A stretch of DNA of 64,000 nucleotides from Helichrysum umbraculigerum (taxonomy: Eukaryota; Streptophyta; Magnoliopsida; Asterales; Asteraceae), in assembly GCA_949592205.1 (NCBI GenBank), contig CATIUR010000004.1, positions 69,413,837-69,477,836 on the forward strand, in the 5' to 3' direction. Under the pieces are notes generated by a model. That model did no database searches and was not told the DNA's origin. It saw only the letters and a program-made list of their open reading frames with translations. Shown in pieces: positions 1 to 10,246 of the stretch (its first letter is position 1; the number at the start of each line of letters is the position of its first letter). The translations under genes were made by a program, and so were the position numbers.

Positions 1-229
1 GTTCGATGCGTTCAAGGGATGTAAGTCTCCAGTTTTCGTTCGTTTCCTGCAGCACGACATCCATGGTGTGAAGTCGCTGCTCGTGTTGGTTCACCCTAGC
101 GGCTAAGGCCGGCAAGGTGAAGTGAGTGGGGTACGGGCCAGCTCGAGGCAACCTGGCGTTCCTCCTAGCTACCCTTGGGTTCTGCGACCCGGATTGAGAG
201 CGAGTTGAATTTGATGGTGTGTTTGCCAT
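1..229 (-). CDS. Tekay leader ORF, N-terminal part (T0 copy)
   Basis: The ATG is the complement of 227-229. The frame stays open to the window edge, giving about 76 residues of the same protein as the complete copy at 20345-20830. It lies between the primer-binding site and gag, where most Tekay elements have no ORF that I know of. The visible part is Ser/Arg/Asn-rich at the start and then becomes charged and helical. Function unknown. Retention of an open frame in two copies with only a few residue differences suggests it was translated when these elements were active. Confidence 0.55.
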   Translation of the reverse strand, partial: MANTPSNSTRSQSGSQNPRVARRNARLPRAGPYPTHFTLPALAARVNQHEQRLHTMDVVLQETNENWRLTSLERIE

Positions 230-541
230 TTCTGAGACAAAGCGTTAGTAAGATTGAGGCATATATTCATATAGTTCCTATATAATATAGCCTACTGAGT
301 GTCTAGCATAAACATGTTTAAGTCTCGGTTCTCTCAAGGTCAGAGTCTTCTATTGCACCCTGTTCAGCCATAACTACTTTCAGATCTTACATCATCTTTG
401 CTTAATTGTACATAGTTGATCAGGCTATGTTAAATTAAACTCGTATGATGTAATCACTGAACCAGTTATACCTAGTAAGGAATACCGCCTAATGGTCATA
501 GTCTAGGTCCACTAAATGCAACCTAGTTCACTATAACCTTA

Positions 542-554
542 GGCTCTGATACCA
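542..554 (-). other. Primer-binding site of T0 (initiator tRNA-Met type)
   Basis: The minus strand reads TGGTATCAGAGCC, the usual plant site complementary to the 3' end of initiator tRNA-Met. It sits three bases inside the LTR end at 558. Confidence 0.9.
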
Positions 555-1654
555 ATCTGTAACACCCCCAAATTTAATGATTTGCGGAAGCACGATTTGG
601 GTGTTACTAATCAATAACAAAGCACAAAGATATATAGTAAACGACTCTATATGCGTCGTTTTAATAAAATATATATAAATATTGAAATGTCTACAACATA
701 TATAGCTTTACATAGCTCGAGTTTAAATAAAAGGAGATTTCTAGTACATAAGTACTTGTACAAAATATACTAATGCAAGAAAATCTCAAACGTCTGTATG
801 CTGACTCGAGCTAAAAGTCCTTAATCCGAAGCAACCTACTGCTTAGTACCTGCGATACATGCTAAATGGGTCAGCTAAAGCTGGTGAGCTCACAGGTTTG
901 AAATCAAGTAATATAGTATGAACCGCAAGATTTAAATAATTGAATTGCATCCAGCAATTGATAATGTATATGTATACAGCCATGAGCACATAGTTGAGCT
1001 TAACTCGAGGGCCGGGTCCCCTATAGAGAATTCCGGGCGAGGTGCCTCCATGAAAGCCTAATCAACATTCGTCTTCCCAAATATTAGTACGTCCGTTTAC
1101 CCGGTTAGTGCTTGCTAACCCGGACGAGGAGGGTCAATCCTATATGGTACCATATACTAATATTCACGCTACAACGTATTAACAACTATGCTGACGGAGG
1201 ACTTTAAATGATTAGTTTCGAAAAACTCATGTAGTATATGAAATGTTTGTACTTGCGTTCACATGTTAAAAGTTGAGCAATATATCACACCCCTGAGTAA
1301 AACAGTAAAAAGAGGGGCTATGAGACTCACCTGAGTCTTGTGAGTTTAACTTAATAAACTTGAGTTGATTAGCCGAGTATGAAGTCCAAAGACTTGTAAC
1401 CTGAGGGTGTCCACGACACTCGATGGTTATAAACATGATTGGGTATCTCAAAAGATCACCCTTGTAGTTGTTACACAACTATATATATGTCCAAATTACT
1501 ACGATTTGGTTGATTTGTTAAGTGTTTGAAAACAGGTACGGCCCGTTGGTGACGGATTTGTAATAATAATCTCAATTATTATTATTTTGATTTCGTGGCG
1601 TTTTACTTGAAAAATGTGTTTTGATTGTGTTTTAGAAGCCGTTACGGAATCTAA

Positions 1655-1750
1655 GTACGGGGGTCCGGGGGCAGCACCCCTGGTAGCGGGGTCCAAGGGG
1701 CGGCAGCCCCTGGCGGGGTCCAAGGGGCAGAGCCCCTGGCTGGGGTCGAG
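1655..1750. repeat. G-rich tandem block built on an AGGGGC/GCCCCT palindrome
   Basis: About three diverged copies of a unit near 28 bp, each with GGGGTCCAAGGGG followed by a short spacer and GCCCCTGG, so every unit can fold on itself. It is far more GC-rich than its surroundings. It is absent from the T1 LTRs at the matching place, so it was gained by T0 or lost by T1. Confidence 0.7.
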
Positions 1751-1768
1751 CTGAGTTTTCTGAGTTTT

Positions 1769-2093
1769 CGACACAATATGCGACACAAAAGTGGTTATGC
1801 GACACAAGGGTTGTGTCGCATAGAAATGTGACACAATGTCTATGCGACACAATGGTTGTGTCGCATAGATGCGAGATGCTGATTCAACAGCGACATAGTG
1901 ATTGTGTCGTATGAAAATACGACATAGAATACGACATAGTGGTTGTGTCGCAAAACTTACGACACAAATTCTTTGGTACGACACAAGGTGCGACATAGTA
2001 GGTTTTATACGACATAACATGGGAAATACGACATAACGTGCGACACAAAGGGTAAAATACGACACAACATGCGACACAAGGCTTGTGTCGCAT
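1769..2093. repeat. Array of 21-bp GCGACAC-N7-GTGTCGC modules, AA/TT-arm type (T0)
   Basis: Perfect modules occur at 1799-1819, 1844-1864 and 2071-2091, with degenerate 21-bp modules and single half-sites between them (for example near 1890 and 1930). Here the spacer starts AA and ends TT, extending the inverted repeat to 9-bp arms around 3 bases. Flank and array resemble the plus-strand solo LTR at 11796-12080 more than the T1 arrays. Confidence 0.9.
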
Positions 2094-2990
2094 GGAAGAA
2101 CACCAGCCCAGAAAGTCCGGCTGTCATGATTTTTCCGGCCAAAAATCCGTTTCAAATCCGTTTTTAAGCTATGAAATCGTGTTCTATACTTAGCAAGGGA
2201 CATATACAAGTTATAATAACAAGTACAAGTGAAAAATACTAAGAATCGAGAGATTTCGGGATTTTGTCGGAAACTTACAAATTGCCGAAATGGAAATCCG
2301 GAAAGATAGAAATGTAGATCGTCGCGAGGTGGTCGTGAATCTCTAAAATTATTGATGATCCGAGTGCGTTTGATTATGTTATTTTGATATTTTAATGGAT
2401 CGGTGGTGTTTTTCTTTTTGGAGAGTAAATAAGAGAGAGAGAGAAGAAAGAGAAATGAAATGAAGAGAAAGGAAATATGGAGGTGGAAATGGTGGAAGTC
2501 CCACCATTTTCAGTCCACGCAAAGTGCCCCGTGCGGTGTTCGTTTTCTCCGTCATTTAACGTTAAATAATTATTTTATATTTTAAATGGCAAGTTTTAAA
2601 ATACAAATTCATTACGCGTTATTTTATTTAAATATTTTACTAATCAATTTATAATTGAGTTATAAAATGTAAGTTAGTTTGTTTACGCGTTTTACATTTT
2701 TAAATCGTATAAGTTTTGTCTGTATGATCCGAATGATTTACGAAATATTATCATAATAATATTTTTGATATAACAACGTTATTTAATAAAATTGGTCACC
2801 AACGTCCGTATTAAATTGAATCGAAATACATTCGATTTAAATTGCGTACGATTTAATCAAATCGCATTTTCGTATATATTCAACAATATATATATAATTC
2901 GATACATTAATTAGCCTAACACAGAACTAATTACATGTTTTAACATATGATTAGGCACTAATTGCTAGTCCTAATTTGGCGGGTGTTAAA

Positions 2991-3740
2991 ATCTTCATTT
3001 CCGTGCTCTCCATTTCTATCTCCTCGTCTACCTCATCATACTCGTCACTCCGGCCGAAAGTTTCAAGTTGCAGTGGTTCATAAAGTTCTTCTGGAATGAA
3101 CTCTTCGTTGGTCTGGGACGTTGGTAGGTTAGGAATGGGTGGAAGTGAAGATTTAGAAGATTTTGTAGGTATAGGATTTGAAGAAAATTTTGCAACCAGA
3201 CTCATGAGAATGAAAGTCTGTATCAAAAGAAGTAGATGTGGTGTGTGGGGGCCTCTCATCTTCCTGTAGCATGTGGTTAGTTGTAACTTGATCCTTAATT
3301 CCCTCACTTCTCACTTGGACTAGTGTCTCTATTTTAGACAGCTTATCAGTACATCTTCTAAGCATGTCATCTTGTTCTTTCATTAATTGTTCAAGTGGGT
3401 TGTGAGAGGGTGAAAGAGTAGCATTACTACTAAGATAAGCTATGGGCATATCTCTCAAGTTGAAACTTTCATACGATTGTGGTTCATGTACAGGGTAAGA
3501 TGAGTGTGGGTAGACATTGAATGGTTCAGGAGAGTAAGTTTGGTATTGATGTTGTTGGACCTCATAAGGGTCATACTGGTATTGTGATTGAGGATCTAAA
3601 TACCCTATGTTATCCGCATAAGTCATACTATACCCCTGGCATTCGTTATCTAAGTGGACATCACTCCTACATCTATCTTGAATTGAATTAACAAGACTAT
3701 CTAATTGATCCTTTAGTTGTTGTAGAGTAGCCATTGCCAA
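2991..3740 (-). pseudogene. B-family ORF of unknown function, frameshifted and truncated (B')
   Basis: Starts at the ATG complementary to 3738-3740 and matches the B protein (57551-58900) from its first residue. The Tyr/Gln-rich stretch and the LLRRCTDKLSKIETLVQVRSE segment are shared. A frameshift near 3190 moves the rest into another frame, where the Pro/Ser stretch and acidic DEYDEVDEEIEME block continue until the T0 LTR breaks in at 2990. No catalytic motif is visible. Function unknown; see the B copy. Confidence 0.7.
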
Positions 3741-3937
3741 GTTATCAGTAAAGACAGCACATGAAGAAGGTTAAAGTGAGGGTGAGAAGAGATTTTAATC
3801 TAAACTAAGCTAAGCTAAATTAATCTAACTACGCTAATCTACGGGAAGAAAACAACTTCTAACAAGGATAGTGAGTCCTAGTCAAAAGGATCGCTTAAAG
3901 ACTACTTTATCTAAACAAGCTCCAAATAGTACTACCG

Positions 3938-3954
3938 TCCCCGGCAGCGGCACC
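3938..3954 (-). other. Primer-binding site of B'
   Basis: The minus strand reads TGGTGCCGCTGCCGGGG, one base away from the TGGCGCC...GGGG site typical of Athila/Tat elements. Seven bases separate it from the LTR at 3962. Confidence 0.8.
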
Positions 3955-5612
3955 AAAAACCTGATCGCGCCTGAACGGTCGGTTCAGGAATCGCTTCCTG
4001 TCGTCGCGGAACTTCCCACCGGGGCACACGATCAGAGGGTGGTTTTAAATTTATAATAGTCGGGGGAGCCAAAACCTTCCGAACTACTTACTATTATTAG
4101 GTACGAATACCGGATACTAGTATGTGGTAAGGATGATCCAGGGTCGTTCCTCACGACGGTAGAATTGAAACAGAGCTAGTTCTGATAACTTAGTAATTAA
4201 GCTAGGGTTTTGATAGATTGAAAGGTAATTGTTTTTGGGTTTTTATTTATTTACCTAAAGTGCAGGAAAGTAAATTCTAAACTACGGATAGGGTAAGCAG
4301 ATAGATAGAGATTGCGATTGCTGAAGTTTCAATATTCAGGTTTCGGGATGATGTTCATTATAAAAGGTGATTGGAGACTTGCCTTAAACATAATCAATAG
4401 AGGTTTGGTGTCAACGCTAGCATCCTACGATTTAAGTGGAAACCCTAAGTCGCATGTCACTGAATACTAGGTTATCATGAGTCTGATCAGATTAGGCTGC
4501 TCAGCCCCCAACACTGTCCAATGAGGACTAGTGACCCTTCTTGGAGTTAACTCCTGGGCGCATGAATAAGGCAACAGACCGATATTTAATTTCTGACCTT
4601 TCTTAATACCTAATTCAAATTGATTTTATTAAGGTTTGTACTAATTGCTTGCTAATGTATGTTAAACTATTAGTTATGTTGGATCAAGGGGTTTAAGCAT
4701 CCTACACTACCGTTGAATGTTCGCTTTCTTTTTAAGATCCCTTAAATTTAATTGAGGAGCGCAAATACTTCTGTCAAGGTGTAGACCCTCCTTTAAGATC
4801 AAACGTTCATCCCTAGGTTTGTTTCACGGTGTATACTATGTTTCTCAGCAGTTCCACAGCTTTTATATATACCTAGACCATGTTCAGGAAGGGTAACTTC
4901 CAGGTATCCACGGTGTCATATGCCTACGACCGGTCCGTAGCTTCCACGCATTTGTACTCTACCAGAGGTGTTTCCAGCGCTATACTAAGTACTGGGCCAT
5001 TTTACAGCATGTCCACAGCTTCATACAATAACACAGATAACTATATCTACGTAGTATTAGGTTTAGCTAAGTCCTATCCTAAGGGCAATAGTCACGTGAA
5101 AGTTTGGAAAGGGTGAATTGGGTGGTTTAAATCTACCGCTTGAGAAATTTAACCCGATACATAGCATAGCAATTTCCAATCACATATTTGATTAAAGATT
5201 AATTTAACATCATCCCTACTCCTAAATATCTACATTTCAACAATCACAATATTACACTACTCAATAAACATGACAATAAATAAAGCGCATACCCTAATAC
5301 TATGCATTGATAAATCAGACATAATAACAGTATGAGAGAATAGATATCACCGGATAATAGAGCAGCGTAACAAGATAGAAGAACTTGCAATCCTTGAATA
5401 AAAGCTTGAACACCGATACTCCTTGATTACAAAAGCTAATCTCTACTCTAATCTACTAGCTACCCACTAATTACTCTCTAACTCTCTAGAGAGAGAAGTT
5501 AGAGAGAGAAACTAACTAAGAAAGAAAATTACAAGAGAAAGTGTGTGTGAAAAAGTGAATTGTGTGAGAATGAATGGTGGAATTGTTGTCCAAAATGAGG
5601 AGGTTAAGCCTC

Positions 5613-5620
5613 TATTTATA
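5613..5620 (-). promoter_or_regulatory. TATA box of the B' LTR
   Basis: The minus strand reads CTATAAATAGAGGC, a strong plant TATA context. Transcription would run toward lower coordinates. The 21-bp array begins about 80 bp upstream. Confidence 0.7.
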
Positions 5621-5699
5621 GGCTCCAAGTAACCGAAATTACATACAGCACCCCTGATCCGTCTTTTGCACTAAAATACACCCTTGAGCTATGAAATTC

Positions 5700-5890
5700 G
5701 ACACCAAAAGGGGCGTATTCGATACCAAAAGGGGCGTATTCGGAAGCAAATAGGGCGTATTCGGTAGCAAACGGGGTGTATCCGGCACCAAATAGGGTGT
5801 ATACTACCCAAAAAGGGGGGTATACGGCCTCTTTAAGGGCGTATACGGCCCCTAAGGGGGGGGGGGGTATACAGCCCTTTTAGGGGTGGT
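5700..5890. repeat. 21-bp-period array upstream of the B' TATA box
   Basis: The core GGGCGTATTCGG, drifting to GGGTGTAT and GGTATACGG, recurs with its reference base at 5714, 5735, 5756, 5777, 5798, 5819 and 5840, exactly 21 bp each time. An eighth copy near 5866 is displaced by an expanded G run. The later units approach the CCGTATACGG palindrome of the B LTR arrays. Confidence 0.9.
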
Positions 5891-6177
5891 GTAGCCCTGG
5901 TCGTGGTCTTGTGCACTGGATCGTAAGTCTTGCATGCTGGATCGTAATTCGTTTGGCCCTAACTTCTTCATTCTAGCTCCGTTTTCAGCGTTCTTTATGT
6001 CCACTTTCTCGTAATAACCTGAAGATCATAATGAGATAATCAAAGAATAATTTCAAGGTATTATGCTAAAAAGTGCTCATGGAACGTGACCGTATCGTTT
6101 ATGCTTTGTTTTGTACGTTATTTAGCCATTTTAAGTGATTTTTGAAGCAATGCCTTATTTTTAGACTTAACAATTAA

Positions 6178-7320
6178 TTAAGGTGAAAAAGTATTGATAT
6201 TGAATGATTTCATCCATTTTGGGGCTAAATAGGTGGGATTGTGTACGCAAAAATGTGACTTTTTACGTCCAATCATAAACGAATTAGGTGGCGGTATGCT
6301 TCTTCTGGTTTCTTCTTCCATCTTTCTTTTTCCAATTTCTTCTATCGTTGAGTTTTTCACTGATGGAGATGCATTTTGCATCTCTTGTCTTATTTGTCGG
6401 AGGTCAGTCGGGAAATATGGCGTGATTGCCATTTCCTTACTAGATTTTCTTTCACTTGTGGACCTTGCAGTTTCTTCGTCTCTGGCGGTCTTCATGGAGA
6501 TCATGTACATATCAGCTTGCTCTCTAGCATTTGGATTGTCGATATGGAAAGTGACGGTTTCTCCCTGAGATTGCAAGCTGATGGTTTATGCGAAGACATT
6601 GATGATTGCCTTGGCCGTATTCATGAAAGGTCTTCCTAGTATGATTGGGATGTGTATGTCTTCCTGCATATCCATTACTACAAAATCTGCTGGGTAAAGA
6701 AATTTGTCAATCCTAACTAAAACATTTTCAGCTATTCCCCTAGGGTATTTGACTGAGTGGTCAGCAAGTTGAATGCTCATTTTGGTAGGTCAAAGATTTT
6801 TTAACTCAAGCCGCTTGAAAAGCGAGTATGGCATAAGATTAATACTAGCTCCTATATCGGCGAGAGAACAGATAATGCCTGAATTGTAAATGGAACAGGG
6901 GAGAGTAAAACGTCCGGTATCTCCGAGTTTTTATGGGATGGTATTTTTCAAGATAGCTGAACATTCCTCGTTCAGCAAGACATTGGGTACTTCGGGTACG
7001 TTATCCTTGGTTGTAAGAAGCCTTCTAAAGTACTTTTTGGAATAAACTTCAGATACGGTATCTAGGAATTTCCTATCAAGCTTAAAAGACTTAAGCTTGT
7101 CGGGTCATTGTTTAAGACGAGCCAGAAATGGAATGTTTAGTTTCCTATTTGGTGTAGACTCTAAATCTATTGTCGATGGGACAATAGGTAGTTCTTTTAC
7201 CGGAGAAGAAACCGTAGGTGGGCTATGTGCTACCTTAGAGTATTGAATATGAGAAACCTCCTTATGGTAACTAGTCGGACTATCCTGAGGTTTAGCATAA
7301 ATAAGTTGTGTTAATTGTCC
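6178..7320 (-). pseudogene. Athila-type aspartic protease region of A1, broken
   Basis: Read on the minus strand in the gag frame, the region holds a gag C-terminal linker, the protease signature ADIGAS (usual form DTGA/DLGA), a segment ending ILGRPF and, past a stop at about 6584, a tail to 6178. Several in-frame stops interrupt it; the longest open parts are 6586-6780 and 6178-6576. It parallels residues 220-415 of the A2 polyprotein. The tail after the protease has no RT, so A1 may have been a gag-PR element, but truncation at 6173 prevents proof. Confidence 0.7.
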
Positions 7321-8430
7321 TTACTGGGATTCGAAAGCTTTTAACAATGTTAGTTGATCTCTTAAGATGAGATCAGTTTGGTCTTGTCTAGCCAAGATTC
7401 CTTGAATGACTTGTATCAGAGTGTTGTCAAAATTAGAGGGTTGTGAGGGAGAGGGTTCAGAAGGTTGAGGTTGGTGAGTTGGTGGGCTGTTCGTAGGTTG
7501 GTAAGGAGAATGTTTAGTATTGGGTGGTGTTAGATGAGATTGAGGAATTTGGGCTGAGTGGTTCATATTAGCATAGTTAAGGCACGTTTGAACCTGACAG
7601 ACTTGTTGTGGTTGACTTTTTAATTCCTTGATCTCTTTGGTTAGTTCTTCAACTTACTGAGTGAGGGTTTTGATAGCTTGATTCCTGATTGTAGTAGGTG
7701 AATTCACTATTGAGGAGTGATTTTCACTGTTCCAGTCATGGTCGTGTACGGTCATTTTCTCAATAAGGCTCCAAGCTTCATTTGCCGTACAGTCTATGAA
7801 ACTGCCTTGATAGGCAGAATCAAGTAAAGGACGGTGATGTGGGAAGAGACCATTGTAGAAAACGCGCAACTGGTCTGAACGCTCAAATCGATGATTTGGA
7901 CATTTCTTAAGCAATCCCTTAAAGCGTTCCCATGCATCGTAGATTGATTCATCATCAATTTGGCGGAAGTTTATGATGTTGGTCCCATACGTGGCTTGTT
8001 TTGATGGGGGGAAATATTTGGCCAAAAATTTGGTTACTAATTCTACACAAGAGGTTATAGAGTTAATCTCTAGTTCCTCAAACCAGGTTCGTGCATTAAG
8101 AGTGAGTGAGTAGGGAAATAGGTGTAGGTGGACTACGTCCTGGTTAACCCCAATCGGCTTAAAGGAGTTGGATAAGGAAATGATTTTGTCAAGGTGAGAG
8201 CTGGGATCATCATTTGGTAGGCCACGGAATTGGCAGAGGTTTAGGACTAACTGAACAATGTGTGGTTTTAATTCAAATGACCCTCTATCAATTTTTGGAT
8301 AGACGATTAGTCCTCCTCGACCTTTAACCAAAGGTTTAGAGTCTTCAGCGAGAGTTATACGTGTAGCTGTCATAGTCTCATTAGCAGGTGGTTGATTATT
8401 TCCTAAAGGTTCACTAGAGTGTAAGTTCAT
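7321..8430 (-). pseudogene. Athila-type gag of A1
   Basis: Best start is the ATG complementary to 8428-8430, 30 bases past the primer-binding site; the open frame upstream only reads through the site and LTR. Residues about 60-240 form a retrotransposon gag (capsid) domain: FELKPHIVQLVLNLCQFRGL, then NARTWFEEL and YDAWERFKGLLKKCPNH, all typical of Athila/Tat gag. An in-frame stop near 7653 separates a Pro/Gln/Ser-rich C-terminal part (7321-7566), which ends at another stop. Gag would form the virus-like particle that packages the RNA. Decayed but recognisable. Confidence 0.85.
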
Positions 8431-8460
8431 CTTGATGCCTATGGATCGTACAGTTGGTTC

Positions 8461-8476
8461 CCCCGCAGCGGCGCCA
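8461..8476 (-). other. Primer-binding site of A1
   Basis: The minus strand reads TGGCGCCGCTGCGGGG, the Athila/Tat type (tRNA-Asp by literature convention), six bases inside the LTR end at 8483. Confidence 0.85.
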
Positions 8477-10081
8477 AAAACTTGATGACAATCGCAGCGG
8501 TCGGTAAGGATTTTACCCTTGTCGTTGCACTGGCTACTGGCGACGGCGATCAGTGGGTGCTTTAAATTTGTAATTCCGGGGCCTAAGTTTTCCCTAACAA
8601 TGCCAATCCAAAAGGTGAGCAAGTGGTAGGTATGACCTAGAGTCGTTCTTCAAACTGACTGAATTGAAACTAAGGCATGGCAGATGAGGGCTTTCAAACT
8701 AGTGAAAGGTTTATAAAATAGTGGGGGAGTTTTGGTTTTTCTATAAACTAACTTAGGCAAGTAAATAAAAAAAAGCGAAATTAAAATAAAAGATAGAGCA
8801 GATAAGATAAAGATAGTGTTTGCTGAGACTTCGTTAATTAAGTTATGGGATGATATTTGGAGAAACTGTTTTGAAAGATATTAGTTAATTATAATTTTTG
8901 AATACTTGTATGTAAACACTAGATTCCTTACTAATTAAAATTCCACTAGCATGTCACACCGGGAGCTAGGTTATGGTAACATTACAAAGTATTTAGAATA
9001 ATAAGCAAAATCTTAATTATGGTTTAATAATACTTTCATATGAACGGGAACAAAATCTTAAGGTACTAGACATAACCAAATCATATAACGATTCCTCATC
9101 ATCCTAACAGATTCGTATATTTAAAAAGTTCATTTATGACTTTAAACCAGCCCTTGCTTAAGACTACCCAATAAATCCCCTAATTATTCACAGCGTTCCT
9201 CACTTTAAGTTGTTCCACAGCTTCAAACCTTGGCCATGTCTTGTCCTACAATAATTCCCCATGTAGCCTTGCGTTTCCATAGTTTCATACCTTTGACAAA
9301 TTATATTGACACAGATGACTGACTACCTCTTAATTGGACGTCGTTAAAAAGGTGTTGTAATCACGTTTATTGGTGGAAAGGCGATAGATTAATTTGAAGT
9401 TTAAATATCTATTTAGAAAGGTTAATTAAACTAGGTTTCTCATTTTATAATATTAGTTCGTAATATAACTACCTTTGGTCGTTACACAGCTTCCACGTGT
9501 TTGTACTACACCTAAAGTGTTTCCAACGCTATACTGCATAACAGTCGAATAGGGCCATCTTATTACTTCGTAATATTGTACCGTTTCGTAATATGACTAC
9601 CTTCGGTCATTCTTAGGCTTCCATACATTTGTACTCCACCTTGAAGTGTTTCCAGTACTATACCGAGTAACAGTCGAATAGGGACCATCATATTACTTTA
9701 ATATTTAATTATAAATCATCCGATAATTAAATAACTACATCGGTAAACAAACACAATAGTAATCTACTCGCTAAGCATGGCACAAACTATCTCTAGCATA
9801 ATTAAAACATACTTATTTAATTAAGATAGATTAGGATAGAAAGAACCCGGATTAATATGCGAGAAGGAATAGACTTGAATTAAAAAAGGTAACTCCAAGC
9901 GTACACCAAAGATTACAACACGTTCCTTTCTTTCATTCTATTCTAGACAAGTTTCTTAAACTAGCCTAATACTAATTTGGAGTAAGAAAATAGAATGAGA
10001 AAGTAGAACTAATAACTAGAGAGTATTATTAGCCTAAAGAGATATATGGAAGGTGTATCTTGAAATGAACCTTGATGCCTC

Positions 10082-10089
10082 TATTTATA
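10082..10089 (-). promoter_or_regulatory. TATA box of the A1 LTR
   Basis: The minus strand reads CTATAAATAGAGGC. The 32-bp array starts about 70 bp upstream. Confidence 0.7.
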
Positions 10090-10160
10090 GCTGAAATTCG
10101 GTGCATGTTAGCCATCCAAGGTGCAAGTTAGCATGTTTTTGGGGGGTGGTCTTTTCCCGG

Positions 10161-10246
10161 AAAGTGGTAGCACATGTACCCTAAAGGTGCAAAAAGTGGT
10201 AGCACGTGTACCCTAAAGTTACGGAAAGTGGTAGCACATGTACTAG
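10161..10246. repeat. 32-bp-period array upstream of the A1 TATA box
   Basis: Three units starting at 10161, 10193 and 10225, exactly 32 bp apart. Each carries GTAGCACRTGTACC; the middle copy has the G-box CACGTG and the outer copies CACATG. The A3 and A2 LTRs have homologous units. Confidence 0.9.

Larger units (their letters stand above)
1..2990 (-). mobile_element. T0: Tekay-type Ty3 retrotransposon, 5' end only
   Basis: Minus-strand element entering from the left edge. Reading the minus strand, it shows a complete 5' LTR (2990 down to 558), a primer-binding site and the start of a leader ORF; gag and pol lie outside the window. Positions 1-1500 match T1 (20602-22100) nearly base for base, which fixes family and orientation. 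Its high-coordinate end abuts the coding frame of B' at about 2990, so T0 inserted into that older element. The other flank is outside the window, so no target duplication can be checked. Confidence 0.85.
558..2990 (-). repeat. 5' LTR of T0
   Basis: About 2.43 kb. The low-coordinate end begins TGTAACACCC; the high-coordinate end reads GGGTGTTAAA where the family has GGGTGTTACA, a one-base change. It aligns with both T1 LTRs outside its central block, but its hairpin array (1769-2093) is of a different arm type and a G-rich block (1655-1750) is added beside it. The ORFs of up to 236 codons inside are translations of the hairpin array and are not genes. Confidence 0.9.
2991..6172 (-). mobile_element. 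B': truncated copy of the non-autonomous Athila/Tat-like B family
   Basis: Minus strand. Contains an LTR (3962-6172), a primer-binding site and the first 750 bases of the family ORF, which T0 cuts at 2990. The LTR lacks roughly its last 130 bp, including the expected GTCACATCA end, and joins A1 near 6172. The intact relative is B (51718-61726). Clear divergence from B in LTR and ORF marks it as an older member or subfamily. Confidence 0.75.
3962..6172 (-). repeat. LTR of B', truncated at its high-coordinate end
   Basis: Begins TGATCGCGCC and follows the B LTR order: AAATTTATA near 4050, repeated stretches containing TTCCACAGC, a GA-rich run near 5490-5580, then a TATA box and a 21-bp array. 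Similarity ends near 6172. The 78-codon plus-strand ORF at 4880-5116 is unconvincing. Confidence 0.75.

Noticed and set aside
1499..2209. A 236-codon minus-strand ORF rich in CRI and SHV repeats
   Set aside because: It is the translation of the GCGACAC/GTGTCGC array inside an LTR; the repeats are nucleotide-level and other frames are open too.
7654..8622. Gag of A1 starting at 8622
   Set aside because: The first 64 codons read through the LTR and primer-binding site; the ATG at 8430 is the plausible start.
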